Shown here: piece by piece, positions 32,984 to 43,605 of the stretch | Layout: every line of letters starts with the position of its first letter | How positions within the stretch are numbered: the stretch's first letter is position 1 | Assembly (NCBI RefSeq): GCF_009797025.1 | Contig: NZ_CP047027.1 | Location: 4,092,001 to 4,156,000, forward strand | Reading direction: 5' to 3' | DNA from: Cellulophaga sp. L1A9 | GTDB lineage: Bacteria; Bacteroidota; Bacteroidia; Flavobacteriales; Flavobacteriaceae | Length of the DNA: 64,000 nucleotides | Notes under the pieces: model-generated | Databases searched by the model: none | What the model was told of the DNA's origin: nothing | What the model saw: only the letters and a program-made list of their open reading frames with translations | Translations under genes and position numbers: made by a program

Positions 32984-35293
32984 TTAAAAAGGATATCCAA
33001 TCGCAAAATTAAACATCAAGTTATCATCACCACCACCAAAAAAAGGAGTTCTTGTGCGTTCTCCTTCGTCATAATAAGGTACACGTATTGGAGAAGCTAA
33101 GTCTAATCGAATAACAAAACTTTGGATATCTACTCTTAATCCAAAACCCACACCTACACCTAATTCTTTTATCCAATTATTACTAAATTTACCTTTACTG
33201 TTTAGTTCTTCAATAAAGGCTATATCGTCTTCGCTATCATCATCTGATGTGTCAACCTCATAAGTCAACCAAACGTTACCGGCATCAGCAAAAATGGCCC
33301 CTTTTACATAAGAAAAAATTGGAAATCTATATTCGAGATTTGCTTCAAGCTTTAAATTACCAGACTGGTCATAATAAGACGTTGTATCATCGTCTTCAGA
33401 ATAGAACGTTCCTGGACCTAGTGAACGAATTTGAAATGCTCTAACACTATATGCTCCTCCTGAGAAAAACTGTTTTGCGTAGGGTAGGGTAGTTGAATTT
33501 CCGTAGGGTACTCCAAGACCTGCATAAGCTCTAGCTATAAATGTATTTTCATTCTTCCAGCGGTGGTAATAGCGAAGATCAGCATCCATTTTTGCATATT
33601 GTGCATAATCTAGTCCAAATACAGTTTCTTTTCCTCCGCTTAAGAGGTTTAAGGTATTACCTGCGATATCAAAGTTAGTTTCTAAAAATATCGGATTTGT
33701 TTTTTCCTCATTGACCAATTCGTTATAGGTAAATTTGTAATTGAGACCTGCAATAAATTGTTGTTCAAAGCTACTTTCTAAATACGGATTTTCATCTAAA
33801 ATTTCTTCAAACTCCTCTGTGGTATTTGCTAAATTCACATAGTTAATGCTTATAGGTGTTAACTCGTGATATACATATTTGTTTTCATTCCATAAATAAC
33901 CAAAGGAACTCGTGAATGATGTTAATGTGTACAAATCAGTCCGGTTTAAAAATTCTACGCCTAGGCTAATTTTTGTTTTTGGTACATTGTCTTTAAATAG
34001 GCTAGGGGAAAAGGGTACCAACCTTGGTATGATTAGATCAGCAGTTAAACCACCCCCAATACTACTATTGTTGTCACTCCCAGAGAGTTGCATTTCGTAA
34101 GAGAAATTTCCTGTAATACTTAATGTTTCACCGCCTTTAAAAACATTTCTATTGCTATGGGATATGGCTATTCCTGGGCCTGTAAATCCATTTGATTTTG
34201 TTAAACCTTGAAGCTCAATCCGAGCCGATCTTTTTGTTAATGGCGATAGATAAATATCCATATCCAATGATCCAGCATCCTCTGTATTTGTGGTGGTATC
34301 CTTTTCTTTAAATTGAATATTTACATATTTATAACTTCCTATTGATGATAGTCTATTGCTAGTTAGTTTTGCAGTATTTGCATTGTATTTTTGTCCCTTT
34401 TTAAATAGAATATACGGTTCAAGTCGCTTTGTTTTAAAAAATTCATCCTCTTGAATAAATTTTATACCATCTACAAGTGTTGTCTCTTTTATAGTAGTGG
34501 TGTCTTCAATAGAATATTTAGGATAAACAGTAATAGAGTCAATGGTGTAGGGAATAATAGATTTTGGTGGGGTATTTTTCTTTAGACGCAGAAGAAGGTC
34601 AAACTTAGGAGTTTTGTAATGGTTTGTATCCGCCTCAAAAATTAAAAAATCAGAATTAAAGTTGTAATACCCGCGTTGTTTTAATTGATGATCTATACGT
34701 TCTCGTTCATATTTTAACACTGCTAAATCAAACCTAGTACCCGCTTTAATTGGAGTCTCAGTAAGTATTTCTTGTATTTCATTATAAATTGGAAGCGAGT
34801 CCTTCTGAAGATCAAATTTTTCTAAGCGATACGGTTGGGGTAAATTCGCAGAATACGTAACACTTCCAAACTTGGGTGTTGTTTTTACTTCTGAACTTAC
34901 CGTGTTATAAAAAAAACCTCTATTATCTAAACGGTTGCGCATGAGTTCTTCTACGCGGTGCGTGTTTAGATCAGATAAATAAACAGGTTCTTCTCCAAAT
35001 TTTTTATTCAACCATTTGTTTATAAAACCAGGCTTATCTTTTTGTGCTTTAAAATGATAGTATAGACCCAATCTCATTCCTAAAACTTTAGAATTAGGGG
35101 TAGATGGCAATAGCGTTAATAGCTCTTCTTTTATTTTTTTAGTATTCAATGTATCTTCTTGCGCTTGCAAGTTTACCTCTGAGCCTGTATATAACACCTC
35201 TCCCTCTGGCATATATTTAGAAACACCGCAGGAGTAACTAAAGAGTACAATTGCCAGACCAATAATATAGCTGTATTTAAAATAATTTTTCAA
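32984..35293 (-). CDS. tamL: TamL-type lipoprotein BamA-family barrel
   Basis: 769 aa. Translation must begin at TTG 35293: an in-frame TAG lies two codons upstream and no ATG comes before the lipobox FSYSCG (Cys about 22). Residues about 30-400 are POTRA-like repeats, and 400-769 form the 16-strand BamA/TamA barrel with VRAFQIRSLGPG (lid-lock region) and ending in F-A-I-G-Y-P-F. Together with TamB it forms the translocation and assembly module. TamL, the lipid-modified variant, is known in Bacteroidota. 41 bp after tamB. Confidence 0.88.
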   Translation of the reverse strand: MKNYFKYSYIIGLAIVLFSYSCGVSKYMPEGEVLYTGSEVNLQAQEDTLNTKKIKEELLTLLPSTPNSKVLGMRLGLYYHFKAQKDKPGFINKWLNKKFGEEPVYLSDLNTHRVEELMRNRLDNRGFFYNTVSSEVKTTPKFGSVTYSANLPQPYRLEKFDLQKDSLPIYNEIQEILTETPIKAGTRFDLAVLKYERERIDHQLKQRGYYNFNSDFLIFEADTNHYKTPKFDLLLRLKKNTPPKSIIPYTIDSITVYPKYSIEDTTTIKETTLVDGIKFIQEDEFFKTKRLEPYILFKKGQKYNANTAKLTSNRLSSIGSYKYVNIQFKEKDTTTNTEDAGSLDMDIYLSPLTKRSARIELQGLTKSNGFTGPGIAISHSNRNVFKGGETLSITGNFSYEMQLSGSDNNSSIGGGLTADLIIPRLVPFSPSLFKDNVPKTKISLGVEFLNRTDLYTLTSFTSSFGYLWNENKYVYHELTPISINYVNLANTTEEFEEILDENPYLESSFEQQFIAGLNYKFTYNELVNEEKTNPIFLETNFDIAGNTLNLLSGGKETVFGLDYAQYAKMDADLRYYHRWKNENTFIARAYAGLGVPYGNSTTLPYAKQFFSGGAYSVRAFQIRSLGPGTFYSEDDDTTSYYDQSGNLKLEANLEYRFPIFSYVKGAIFADAGNVWLTYEVDTSDDDSEDDIAFIEELNSKGKFSNNWIKELGVGVGFGLRVDIQSFVIRLDLASPIRVPYYDEGERTRTPFFGGGDDNLMFNFAIGYPF

Positions 35294-35333
35294 ATTCTAT
35301 GCGTTGTATTTTTTAATTTTAATCTCGTTAAAA

Positions 35334-38300
35334 CTAGTTTTCTATTTTGGCTTTTTCTTTACGGTCCTTCTTGTCTTTATCCTCCTTTTTAATAGGATTG
35401 AATAATTCGCTAAAACTATTAAATTCTCTATTGAAAATTAATGCTACGCCCGTGATAATTAGCTGTCCATCAATGACGTTTTCATATTCATTTTTACGGA
35501 AGCCTTTTAAACGATATCTACCATCTTCTGATAATAAATATTCTAGACTTACATTGCCAATTATAGGAGTTTCTTCTTCATCTGTTTGCGCACTACCTTC
35601 TACATCTACGGTACTACCCGCACTAACAATTAGCCGATCATTGAATAGTTTTTTCTGAGCATTGATGTTTAATTGGGTCCTATCTTCAGGACTATCACCT
35701 TGGTAATCTGTATAACTATCAAAGTCAAAACCCAATTCAAAACCTGACTTACCCAGCAGCTTATCTGAAAATGTATTTAACTGATCAGAAAGTACTTTGC
35801 TAACGTTATTTCTAGCTATTGTTGCGGTACCACCACTACTACCATCACTACCTGAACTAGGGAAAAAACGATTTAAAGTAAGTAATGAGAATACTTGTTT
35901 ATTCAATTCGGACTCTTGTTCATTTAATTGTTGCACTTGTTCATAAACAGCACCACTGAGTGAACTTTGGTCTTCTTCAGGCATGTCTAATTCAAAAGAA
36001 ATCTCTGGGGCTAAAATTTCTCCATCTACATTCAAGTATACCAGAAACGAAAGTACCTGTTGGTATTTACTAGAAACGCTAGAATCTTCACTAGAGGTGA
36101 GGCTTGCCATTAAAGGACTCGCAGAGGCATCAACAGTGTATATTGCTGTAATATCGAGATTAGCATCCGTTGGACTGCCCGTCCAAGTAATCGTGCTTCC
36201 CGGTTTAATCGTGAATTTTCGTTTTACGACATTGTACAAAATTGTTTCATAATGTCCGTCCTTTAATTCATACCTACCAGATAAACTCATCGCACCCGTA
36301 GCGTTCATACCAAAATTTAAATTAGCTTCTCCGGAAATTTGAAGATTATCACCTGTTTTTTCATCAATGATAACATTGAAAACGGCATCTTTATCAATTT
36401 CAATTATGGTATTTACTTTATACCCTCTTAATATAGATGATGGTTCTTCTTCATCTTTTCGGGTTAGTATAGCATTAGGGTTTTCTTGGTTTACAAAAAT
36501 GACAACACCATCTCTTTCTTCAATATCCAATTGTGATTCTGGAACTATGTAGGTTATAGCTGTGCCTTTATCTACTTTAAATACTCCAGAGACTATAGGT
36601 AGATTTAAGTCTCCCTTTACCGTAACATCAGCGTTCATGGTTGCCTTTCCGTAAAAAAGTTCATTATCTTCTTTTGTGGAATTCATTACTTGAAAAGCGT
36701 CTGCTTTAAGCTGTAAATCAAATGTAGGGTTTGTAAGTTCCGAAGTTTTTATAGCGCCATTTACAGCAAATGAATTGCCGTTGTTATCCTGGATTGCAAA
36801 ATTGTTTAAGTAAAAGCCAGCGTTGTTTATTTTAAGCTTTTCGTTGTCTATTTTAAATATTGCATTTAATTGCGCTACTTTAAATTCTGTTTTGTTAAAT
36901 GAAAATTCTCCTGCGTATATAGGACTTGTGGTTGTTCCATTAACTTTTACGTTTCCTGAAATAGTGCCAGAGGTGTTGGTGAAAGCACCGTCTGAAAAAT
37001 CTTCGATTACTTTTAATTCCAACTTGTTTAAATCTACATCTAAATTAAGTTTAGCACCCGTTTTAGCGGCAGTATAGTCTCCTGTTAAATCTAAATCTAT
37101 TCCTCCATCTTTCAAGGCCATGTCAAAATTATACTGAGCATTTCCGGTAGAGTTAGCTTTTAAAACTAGGTTTCCTAAAGGGCTTTGAAGTGCTTTTAGT
37201 TGATTTATTTTAAAATCAGCAATAATACCTGTTGCTCCAAACGGATCTTCAATAATTAGACTACCATTAACAAGACCAGAAGCCAAAGCTTCATCAGGGT
37301 TTAAGAGGCTCAGAAAAGTTTGAAGCTTAAAATCATTAAATGCAATACCAATATGCTCTTTTTGAGTGCCTTTTTTAGTATTGGTAATGCTTAGCTCTTG
37401 TGCGTCTTTTGTTAGCTTTACATTGTTGAATTCTAAAACATTTTCACCAAATTTAATGCTGTTATCTTCCGGAATTGTCCATTGCTTTTTATTGAAAATT
37501 AATTCTGAAGGAAGAATTTTAAGTGTGGTAACATCCTTTGAAAGAGAAACTTCTGAGCCAATATGTAAGAGCTTTTGGTTTTCATCATAAGAGGTAAAAT
37601 CCAATTGCATAGCACTGTTTTTTAATTCACCTTCAAATAGGGTTTTCTTTATAAATATAGGATCTGATGATAGTTCGCTAAAGCCAGCTGTAAAATTTAA
37701 ATCTTTCTCATCGCCTTGTACCAAAATATTTAAGCTGTCTATGGAACTACCGCTATAAACGGCAGAAGGAACCAACAGTGATGCATACAACTTTTTTGTA
37801 GCAGCATTAAAATTAGCCTTCATTGAAATAGTATCTAATTTTTCAATATCCTTAAAAAAAACATCAGTAAGAATAGGGGTAGGGCTAAGTTTAAGATCCA
37901 TGTTTAAAACAATAGGATTTAGCTTTGCATTGACAGCCAAACTATCAGAAAAGTAACTGGTAATCTGTTCTTGTAAAGCAGAATTCACCTTATCTATTGA
38001 GCTGTTTGCTTTTAAACTTCCATTTAAAAAATTACTAGTAACTACTACATTCGTATTTAAGGAATCAATTTGAGTCTTTACCAATAAATCATCCATTCTA
38101 TAAGGTTCATCATTGAATACAGCAATGGTCTCATTGATGGTGGTGTTTAGATTAAAATTAGCTATAGTGCCTTCAAATTCTGAATTTATCTTAGTCGCGA
38201 TTTTAATGTTTTCATTGGTAATACCTAATGCATACAAATCTGCACCGATAATATTTAAATTTAGTTTTACAGCAGATGTTAGCGTGTCTAAGTTTACTTT

Positions 38301-40325
38301 GGTATTTGCTTGAAGATTTAAATTATCATCCTTAAAATTTAGGTTGATATCTCCATTCCCATTTACAATTTTGCCATCGAGCTTAAGATTTGAGAAATCA
38401 TAATCTTTTAATTCTAATTGCGTAAAGTCAGTTTCTAAATTGGCATTCAAACTATTGATGCTGTTTCCGTTGCCCGAAAGGTTCATGGTCATTGAAATTG
38501 CACCCAATTGCTCGTTTTTAAGGAGTTTATCCAAGCGTAAATTGTCAACTTTTAATTTTCCTTCAAATGCTATTTGGTCTTTCGCGCTATAATTGCCAGT
38601 AATTTTCGCAGCACCTTCTGGTATTTTTAGCGCTATATATCCTTTAATTTCGTCAGGACTTCCGCTAGCGACTGCGTTTAATTTTATTGTTTTAGGAACC
38701 GAAATACCGAGCTCGCTTTCGGAAACAAAAGTAAGTATATCTTTTCTGCTTGAAATGGCTTGAATGGTGTTGAAATCAAAGGATAATACGTCAGGTTGCA
38801 TACCATCGTAAAGCTTTCCCTGTGCAATGAGTTGTGTGTTTTCTCCCCAGTTTAGCTTTAGGCTAGGAATGTCTATAGCTTTTAGTGTCCCTGATGCAGT
38901 TACGTTCCCTGTAAAAGGTTTGACCGCTAATTTTTTAAAGTATTCGTTAGTTGCTAGTTCTGGTTGAAAAATAAAAGCATCTCTAAGGTCTAAAGTAAGT
39001 TTGGGAAGTGTAAGGTTTAAACTAGCGTTTTCAGGAGTGTCCATCAGATTCTGAATGGATGAAAATTTAAGTGCAGCAGCACCAAAAATTGCACTTCGAT
39101 TTGTTTGTAATTCTAATTTAGAAATGACTGCCGAAGTATCATATAATTTAGCATCAAAACTCAAATTTTTTAATTCAAATCCGCTTTTTTCTTGGAAAGA
39201 AAAAGCTTCTAAGGATAGCTTTGTTTTTCCATTTTCATAAAATAGATCATTAGCTTTTAAGCCTAGGTTAGAAATAGCTAATGCAGAAGGATTAAATGTT
39301 CCTGCAAGGGGTTCTTGCTTGCCAGAAATATACGTGATGTTGTTCTTTTTAAAATCAATTTCATTTACCCGAACCAAATATTCGGGCCACTTAAAATCGG
39401 TAGTTTTGTTTGTGATTTGTTCTGTGTTTGTGGTACTTATTTGATCTTCTTCTTGATTTAAATATATTGTTGAGTTGTTTAAGGATAAGTAATTGACGTC
39501 AATTGTATTACTTGATAAATCAGCCTTCTGTAATTCAAGCTTAAAATCGCCAATTACAGCCTTAGCAATTAGCTTATCTGGAATAGAATTATAATTTGTT
39601 TTTACGTTTTCAAGCTTGAAATTTTCGACGGATAGATAAGGAAGTGGTGTGTCTGTTGTTTCTTCTGTAACCGGAAATAGCTTGGTCTGATTGTAGTTGA
39701 TAGTTGTATTCTTTAATACGAAATTATCAACGTCAAAATGTAAAGTTTCCAAATCAAACTCATCGATATCCAACTGAAGTTTTCCTAAACGAATAGCACT
39801 TTCTATGCCTAAAAATGCATCGTTATATTTAATATCAAAATCGGAAAGTGAAACAGCTCCAATGGTAATGGCTAGAGGCTGAATTTCATCAGTGGTCTGT
39901 ACAGAATCTTGTGATGCGAAAGCCTGTATTAAAAAATTAAAATTGAATTCTTCAGTGCTATCTTTTCTGATGATATTAGCTTTTACACCTTCCCATTCTA
40001 AGGATTTTAATGTTATGCCATTACCAAGAATAATAGGCGATAACGGTAGGTTAGCTTCTAAAGCTTTAGAGTAGAGTAAGGTATCACCCTTTGTGTCTTC
40101 CAAATAAAGTCCCTCTAAAAAAATATTTCCAGAAAAAGTTACAAAAAGACGGTCTATACCTATTTTAGTATTGGTTTTACTAGAAACGTAATCCACTACT
40201 TTGGTGACGATAATATCTTGACCCCACTGGCTTCTTATAAATAGTATGATACTTATAAAAAGCAGTAACAGTATAGCAAAAACTTTCAGTATTCGCTTAA
40301 GGATTCCTTTTTGTTTCTTTCCCAT
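35334..40325 (-). CDS. tamB: TamB/DUF490 protein
   Basis: 1663 aa from ATG 40325 (four further codons upstream are weaker). One N-terminal TM (about 9-29) then more than 1500 residues of repeating beta-strands typical of AsmA/TamB lipid-transfer proteins, ending in the DUF490 signature region GRYELKDGHYETILYNVVKRKF and a C-terminal barrel-like end. It spans the periplasm and pairs with TamL. The frame is intact over the whole length. First gene of tamB-tamL. Confidence 0.92.
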   Translation of the reverse strand: MGKKQKGILKRILKVFAILLLLFISIILFIRSQWGQDIIVTKVVDYVSSKTNTKIGIDRLFVTFSGNIFLEGLYLEDTKGDTLLYSKALEANLPLSPIILGNGITLKSLEWEGVKANIIRKDSTEEFNFNFLIQAFASQDSVQTTDEIQPLAITIGAVSLSDFDIKYNDAFLGIESAIRLGKLQLDIDEFDLETLHFDVDNFVLKNTTINYNQTKLFPVTEETTDTPLPYLSVENFKLENVKTNYNSIPDKLIAKAVIGDFKLELQKADLSSNTIDVNYLSLNNSTIYLNQEEDQISTTNTEQITNKTTDFKWPEYLVRVNEIDFKKNNITYISGKQEPLAGTFNPSALAISNLGLKANDLFYENGKTKLSLEAFSFQEKSGFELKNLSFDAKLYDTSAVISKLELQTNRSAIFGAAALKFSSIQNLMDTPENASLNLTLPKLTLDLRDAFIFQPELATNEYFKKLAVKPFTGNVTASGTLKAIDIPSLKLNWGENTQLIAQGKLYDGMQPDVLSFDFNTIQAISSRKDILTFVSESELGISVPKTIKLNAVASGSPDEIKGYIALKIPEGAAKITGNYSAKDQIAFEGKLKVDNLRLDKLLKNEQLGAISMTMNLSGNGNSINSLNANLETDFTQLELKDYDFSNLKLDGKIVNGNGDINLNFKDDNLNLQANTKVNLDTLTSAVKLNLNIIGADLYALGITNENIKIATKINSEFEGTIANFNLNTTINETIAVFNDEPYRMDDLLVKTQIDSLNTNVVVTSNFLNGSLKANSSIDKVNSALQEQITSYFSDSLAVNAKLNPIVLNMDLKLSPTPILTDVFFKDIEKLDTISMKANFNAATKKLYASLLVPSAVYSGSSIDSLNILVQGDEKDLNFTAGFSELSSDPIFIKKTLFEGELKNSAMQLDFTSYDENQKLLHIGSEVSLSKDVTTLKILPSELIFNKKQWTIPEDNSIKFGENVLEFNNVKLTKDAQELSITNTKKGTQKEHIGIAFNDFKLQTFLSLLNPDEALASGLVNGSLIIEDPFGATGIIADFKINQLKALQSPLGNLVLKANSTGNAQYNFDMALKDGGIDLDLTGDYTAAKTGAKLNLDVDLNKLELKVIEDFSDGAFTNTSGTISGNVKVNGTTTSPIYAGEFSFNKTEFKVAQLNAIFKIDNEKLKINNAGFYLNNFAIQDNNGNSFAVNGAIKTSELTNPTFDLQLKADAFQVMNSTKEDNELFYGKATMNADVTVKGDLNLPIVSGVFKVDKGTAITYIVPESQLDIEERDGVVIFVNQENPNAILTRKDEEEPSSILRGYKVNTIIEIDKDAVFNVIIDEKTGDNLQISGEANLNFGMNATGAMSLSGRYELKDGHYETILYNVVKRKFTIKPGSTITWTGSPTDANLDITAIYTVDASASPLMASLTSSEDSSVSSKYQQVLSFLVYLNVDGEILAPEISFELDMPEEDQSSLSGAVYEQVQQLNEQESELNKQVFSLLTLNRFFPSSGSDGSSGGTATIARNNVSKVLSDQLNTFSDKLLGKSGFELGFDFDSYTDYQGDSPEDRTQLNINAQKKLFNDRLIVSAGSTVDVEGSAQTDEEETPIIGNVSLEYLLSEDGRYRLKGFRKNEYENVIDGQLIITGVALIFNREFNSFSELFNPIKKEDKDKKDRKEKAKIEN

Positions 40326-40499
40326 TTGAAGCCGCAAATATCTGTTATTTTAATTTAAGACATGTGCTTTACTCCTCATTAGATTAACGCAATAGCATAG
40401 TTTGTGAGCAGAAAGATATATGCCTGTTCTTTGGCTGAGTTTAAGTCTGTAGTTAATAATGCTTGTAGTTGCTGTTTTCGTAGTAAAATTGTGTTTTAA

Positions 40500-41735
40500 T
40501 TAAACGTTTTCAGCATTTTTATCCTTATACCTTAATTCTCCTAATTCAATGCCTATAGCCGTTTTTGCAAGAATGGTAAAAACAAATGCCCCTAAAGCCC
40601 AAATACCTATGGTGACACCAATTTCAATACCCGATGGTAGGTATTCTACTATTTTACCATAAGGTCCAGGAATGAAGCCAGGAACGATTAAACCAAAGCC
40701 TTTTTCTATCCATATTGCAACAAATAGCATTGCACAACATAGATACAATACTTTAAGGTTGTTTCTTAATTTATTGAACGTTAGCATAATGGTAGCAAGC
40801 ACATTTAAAGGAATAGCGGTCCATATCCAAGGTAGTAGTGCCGTTTTACCGTGTAAACCAAAAAATAGGTAATAAGCGCTTTCACTATGATGTGTGGGCG
40901 CATAAAATTCTTTAAATAATTCTGAGACCAGCATAATTAAATTTATCTGAGCCGCCACAGTTACAATCATGGCTATTTTTTTGATTGTTTTATCTTCTAT
41001 TTTAAATGCTGTGAAAGTGCGAATAACCGCTAATACTAAAATAATAAGCGCTGGTCCTGCAGCAAAAGCCGATGCTAAGAAGCGAGGACCTAAGAGGGCG
41101 TTATTCCAGAAAGGGCGTGCTTGTAGCCCTTGATATAAGAAAGCGGTGACTAAGTGGATACCCACAGCCCAAAACACCGACAGAATGGCTCCAGGTACGT
41201 ATACACTTTTCTTAGCTTCTTTGTTTTGGTAATGTTTAAAGAGGATGTAAAAAGGGATACTGATATTTATAAAAAGATAACCATTTAGCACAATAACATC
41301 CCAAGTTAACATGGAGTTAGGGAAGTTAAAAACCCCTATTCCGGGAATCATATGCCATAGAACAGAAGGTCCGCCCATATCTGCAACCACAAAAGCTAAG
41401 CACATAATCAAGGCAGCAACGGCAAGCCCTTCGCCAATTAAAACTGCTTGCTTAAAATCAATGTCCTTTAAAACATAGGTGGGCATTACAAGCATAACTG
41501 CGGCAGCGGCCACACCTACTAAAAAGGTAAAATTAGAAATGTAGAGTCCCCAACTAACACGATCAGACATGCCTGTAGCGCTAAGTCCCTCTTCTAATTG
41601 AATGGAATAACAATACATGCCTATAAGCATTACTAGGGTTAAGAATCCCATCCAAAGATGATACTTTTTAGACCCTTTAGTTATTGTATCTAAACTATCG
41701 ATTACTAAACTTTTAAATACTTTAAATCCTCCCAT
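40500..41735 (-). CDS. NrfD/PsrC-like membrane quinol subunit
   Basis: 411 aa with about ten predicted TM helices. The central feature is an NrfD-type pattern, starting MGGFKVF then paired hydrophobic segments with VVADMGGPSVLWHMI and LVTAFLYQGLQARPFWNN. NrfD/PsrC/ActC subunits carry quinol-binding sites. It is last of the six-gene nap operon, 93 bp after the Fe-S gene. In this operon it would take electrons from menaquinol and give them to the Fe-S subunit, replacing NapC. Confidence 0.87.
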   Translation of the reverse strand: MGGFKVFKSLVIDSLDTITKGSKKYHLWMGFLTLVMLIGMYCYSIQLEEGLSATGMSDRVSWGLYISNFTFLVGVAAAAVMLVMPTYVLKDIDFKQAVLIGEGLAVAALIMCLAFVVADMGGPSVLWHMIPGIGVFNFPNSMLTWDVIVLNGYLFINISIPFYILFKHYQNKEAKKSVYVPGAILSVFWAVGIHLVTAFLYQGLQARPFWNNALLGPRFLASAFAAGPALIILVLAVIRTFTAFKIEDKTIKKIAMIVTVAAQINLIMLVSELFKEFYAPTHHSESAYYLFFGLHGKTALLPWIWTAIPLNVLATIMLTFNKLRNNLKVLYLCCAMLFVAIWIEKGFGLIVPGFIPGPYGKIVEYLPSGIEIGVTIGIWALGAFVFTILAKTAIGIELGELRYKDKNAENV

Positions 41736-41828
41736 TATATATTATTTTAAATCAACTTGCTGAGAAACATTTGGTATGCTAAGCGTTGCGATTTATATGC
41801 TTTCTTTTTAAAAAAACTATCTCTATTG

Positions 41829-42956
41829 TTAGTCCATGAAGTACCAGAACTTAGGTTCTGTACCTAAATCTTCTTTTAGTCTAAACACTTTTTTATTTTC
41901 TAACACCCATCGTATGGTGCTGTTGGGATCTAATAAGTTTCCGAAAATCCTAGCTCCAGTTGGGCACGCTTCTACACAGGCAGGGTTTTTTCCTTTACGG
42001 GTACGTTGCACACAGAAGGTACATTTTTCCATGACCCCTTTTTTACGCATTCTGTTCCCTAAGTAGTGTTGGTTCTTATTTACTTCATTTTCTGGTACTT
42101 CAGGTTTACTCCAGTTAAAGCGTCTTCCATCGTATGGGCATGCAGCCATACAATAGCGACAACCAACACACCAATCATAATCTATAACGACAAGACCATC
42201 TTCTTCTTTCCAAGTTGCTTGTACCGGGCAAACCTCTACACAGGGTGGATTATCACAATGAAAACACTGCGTGCCCATATAGAAGTGACCTTCTGCAGGC
42301 ACCTCATGATAGTAGTTATCATCTGCTTTATCAAATTTGAATCCCTCGCCATCTTTCATTTCGTGAATTCGGATGTATTGCATTTCGGAGTTCCTATCTT
42401 GGTTATTCTCTTCTACACAAGCACTTACACAATTCATATACCCTTGGCACTTTGAGATGTTGAAGGCATAACCAAAAAGTACATCTTCAGCCGCATTTTC
42501 TGCGGTCATACTTATACGCTTATCGGTTCTCAATTCATAAGAACGCATGAGTCTGTCTATAGTTCCTTTTTTTTCATCATCGGTCATTAGTTTATAGTTT
42601 CCTTTAAACTGTTCTTCCCAATCAATCTGTGCTTTTTCTTTACTTTCATCTCCCGTAGTTACACTACACGAAGTACTGACGGCTCCTGCACCAATAAGAA
42701 GGCTAGCCGTTAATTTTCTAAAAGCACTTCTTCTATCCATTTTTACATCAAAAACTTGATCAAAACCATCTTTATGTCTTTCTTCACCTATAGAAGCATT
42801 GATTGCTGCCTCGTAAAATTCATCGGCGCTTAATTCTTCTTCTTTAGGAGCACTAGAACAGCTTCCTTCAGATTTACCGCAACCACAAGAACCAGAAGCT
42901 TCTTTTTTGTTGTTTAGACCTAGATCTAGAGAGTACCATTTTTTATTTTCGCTCAT
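41829..42956 (-). CDS. NrfC/HybA-type Fe-S subunit with N-terminal extension
   Basis: 375 aa. Three complete 4Fe-4S cysteine sets: Cys231/234/239/243, Cys263/266/269/273 and Cys312/315/327/331. The fourth is Cys170, Tyr173, Cys176, Cys180: Tyr stands where the second Cys is expected. A twin-Arg motif MDRRSAFRKL begins only at residue 73, after 72 residues that hold the cluster SCGCGKSEGSC (23-33); the helix ends in STSC (Cys97), a possible lipobox. Likely a periplasmic or lipid-anchored electron carrier between the NrfD-like protein and the tetrahaem cytochromes. 10 bp after the cytochrome gene. Confidence 0.85.
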   Translation of the reverse strand: MSENKKWYSLDLGLNNKKEASGSCGCGKSEGSCSSAPKEEELSADEFYEAAINASIGEERHKDGFDQVFDVKMDRRSAFRKLTASLLIGAGAVSTSCSVTTGDESKEKAQIDWEEQFKGNYKLMTDDEKKGTIDRLMRSYELRTDKRISMTAENAAEDVLFGYAFNISKCQGYMNCVSACVEENNQDRNSEMQYIRIHEMKDGEGFKFDKADDNYYHEVPAEGHFYMGTQCFHCDNPPCVEVCPVQATWKEEDGLVVIDYDWCVGCRYCMAACPYDGRRFNWSKPEVPENEVNKNQHYLGNRMRKKGVMEKCTFCVQRTRKGKNPACVEACPTGARIFGNLLDPNSTIRWVLENKKVFRLKEDLGTEPKFWYFMD

Positions 42957-42966
42957 AGCTTTATTT

Positions 42967-43605
42967 TTAGTGATCTAAATCTTCTAAACCTTCTTTACGT
43001 TCTATAGCCGTTTGTGTATTAAATTGTACGGGCCATCTTTTTTCAAAACTAGGACTGTGTGGATTGTGACAATTAACACATGTATTTGATGCTCTTGGAG
43101 GAGCCCATCCTGCTACTTTTTTACCATGCGCGCCACCTTTCCAATCCTCAAATTGGCTTGAGTGACATTGTGCACAGAGTTTGTAACTTAGATTGAAATC
43201 TATATTTTTGCCTGTAAGGGTATTTAAGTTATTCATATCGGCTCCATTATGGCATGTAGCGCAATTCATGGCATCACCACTGGCGTGATTTAACTTAATA
43301 TTCCAATGTGCTTTTTGAATATCAATTCCTTTCATTTGTGAAACAGGTTTGCTATGACATTCTATGCACGCAAAAGATTTTATCTGTCCTTTTCGTTCTG
43401 GGATTAGGAATGTAAACTCCCCTTCAGTAATTTGAATTAATTCCGTATCCGCTAGTAACTCCTCAGAAGTGAGGGGACCGTGATAAGGTTTGCTTTCTCC
43501 TTCTATTTTATCAGATATTGAATGATATCCATCTTTTTCTTTACAAGAAAATAGGGATACTCCTAGAAGTAATACTACGTAATATATTAGCGTTCTATTT
43601 TTCAT
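42967..43605 (-). CDS. Tetrahaem cytochrome c lipoprotein
   Basis: 212 aa. Lipobox LFSC. Four CxxCH motifs: CIECH, CATCH, CAQCH and CVNCH. Overlaps the end of the preceding tetrahaem gene by 11 bp. It resembles NapC/NrfH-derived or c3-like small multihaem proteins but no precise family is recognised. Lipid-anchored electron carrier of the nap operon. Confidence 0.82.
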   Translation of the reverse strand: MKNRTLIYYVVLLLGVSLFSCKEKDGYHSISDKIEGESKPYHGPLTSEELLADTELIQITEGEFTFLIPERKGQIKSFACIECHSKPVSQMKGIDIQKAHWNIKLNHASGDAMNCATCHNGADMNNLNTLTGKNIDFNLSYKLCAQCHSSQFEDWKGGAHGKKVAGWAPPRASNTCVNCHNPHSPSFEKRWPVQFNTQTAIERKEGLEDLDH

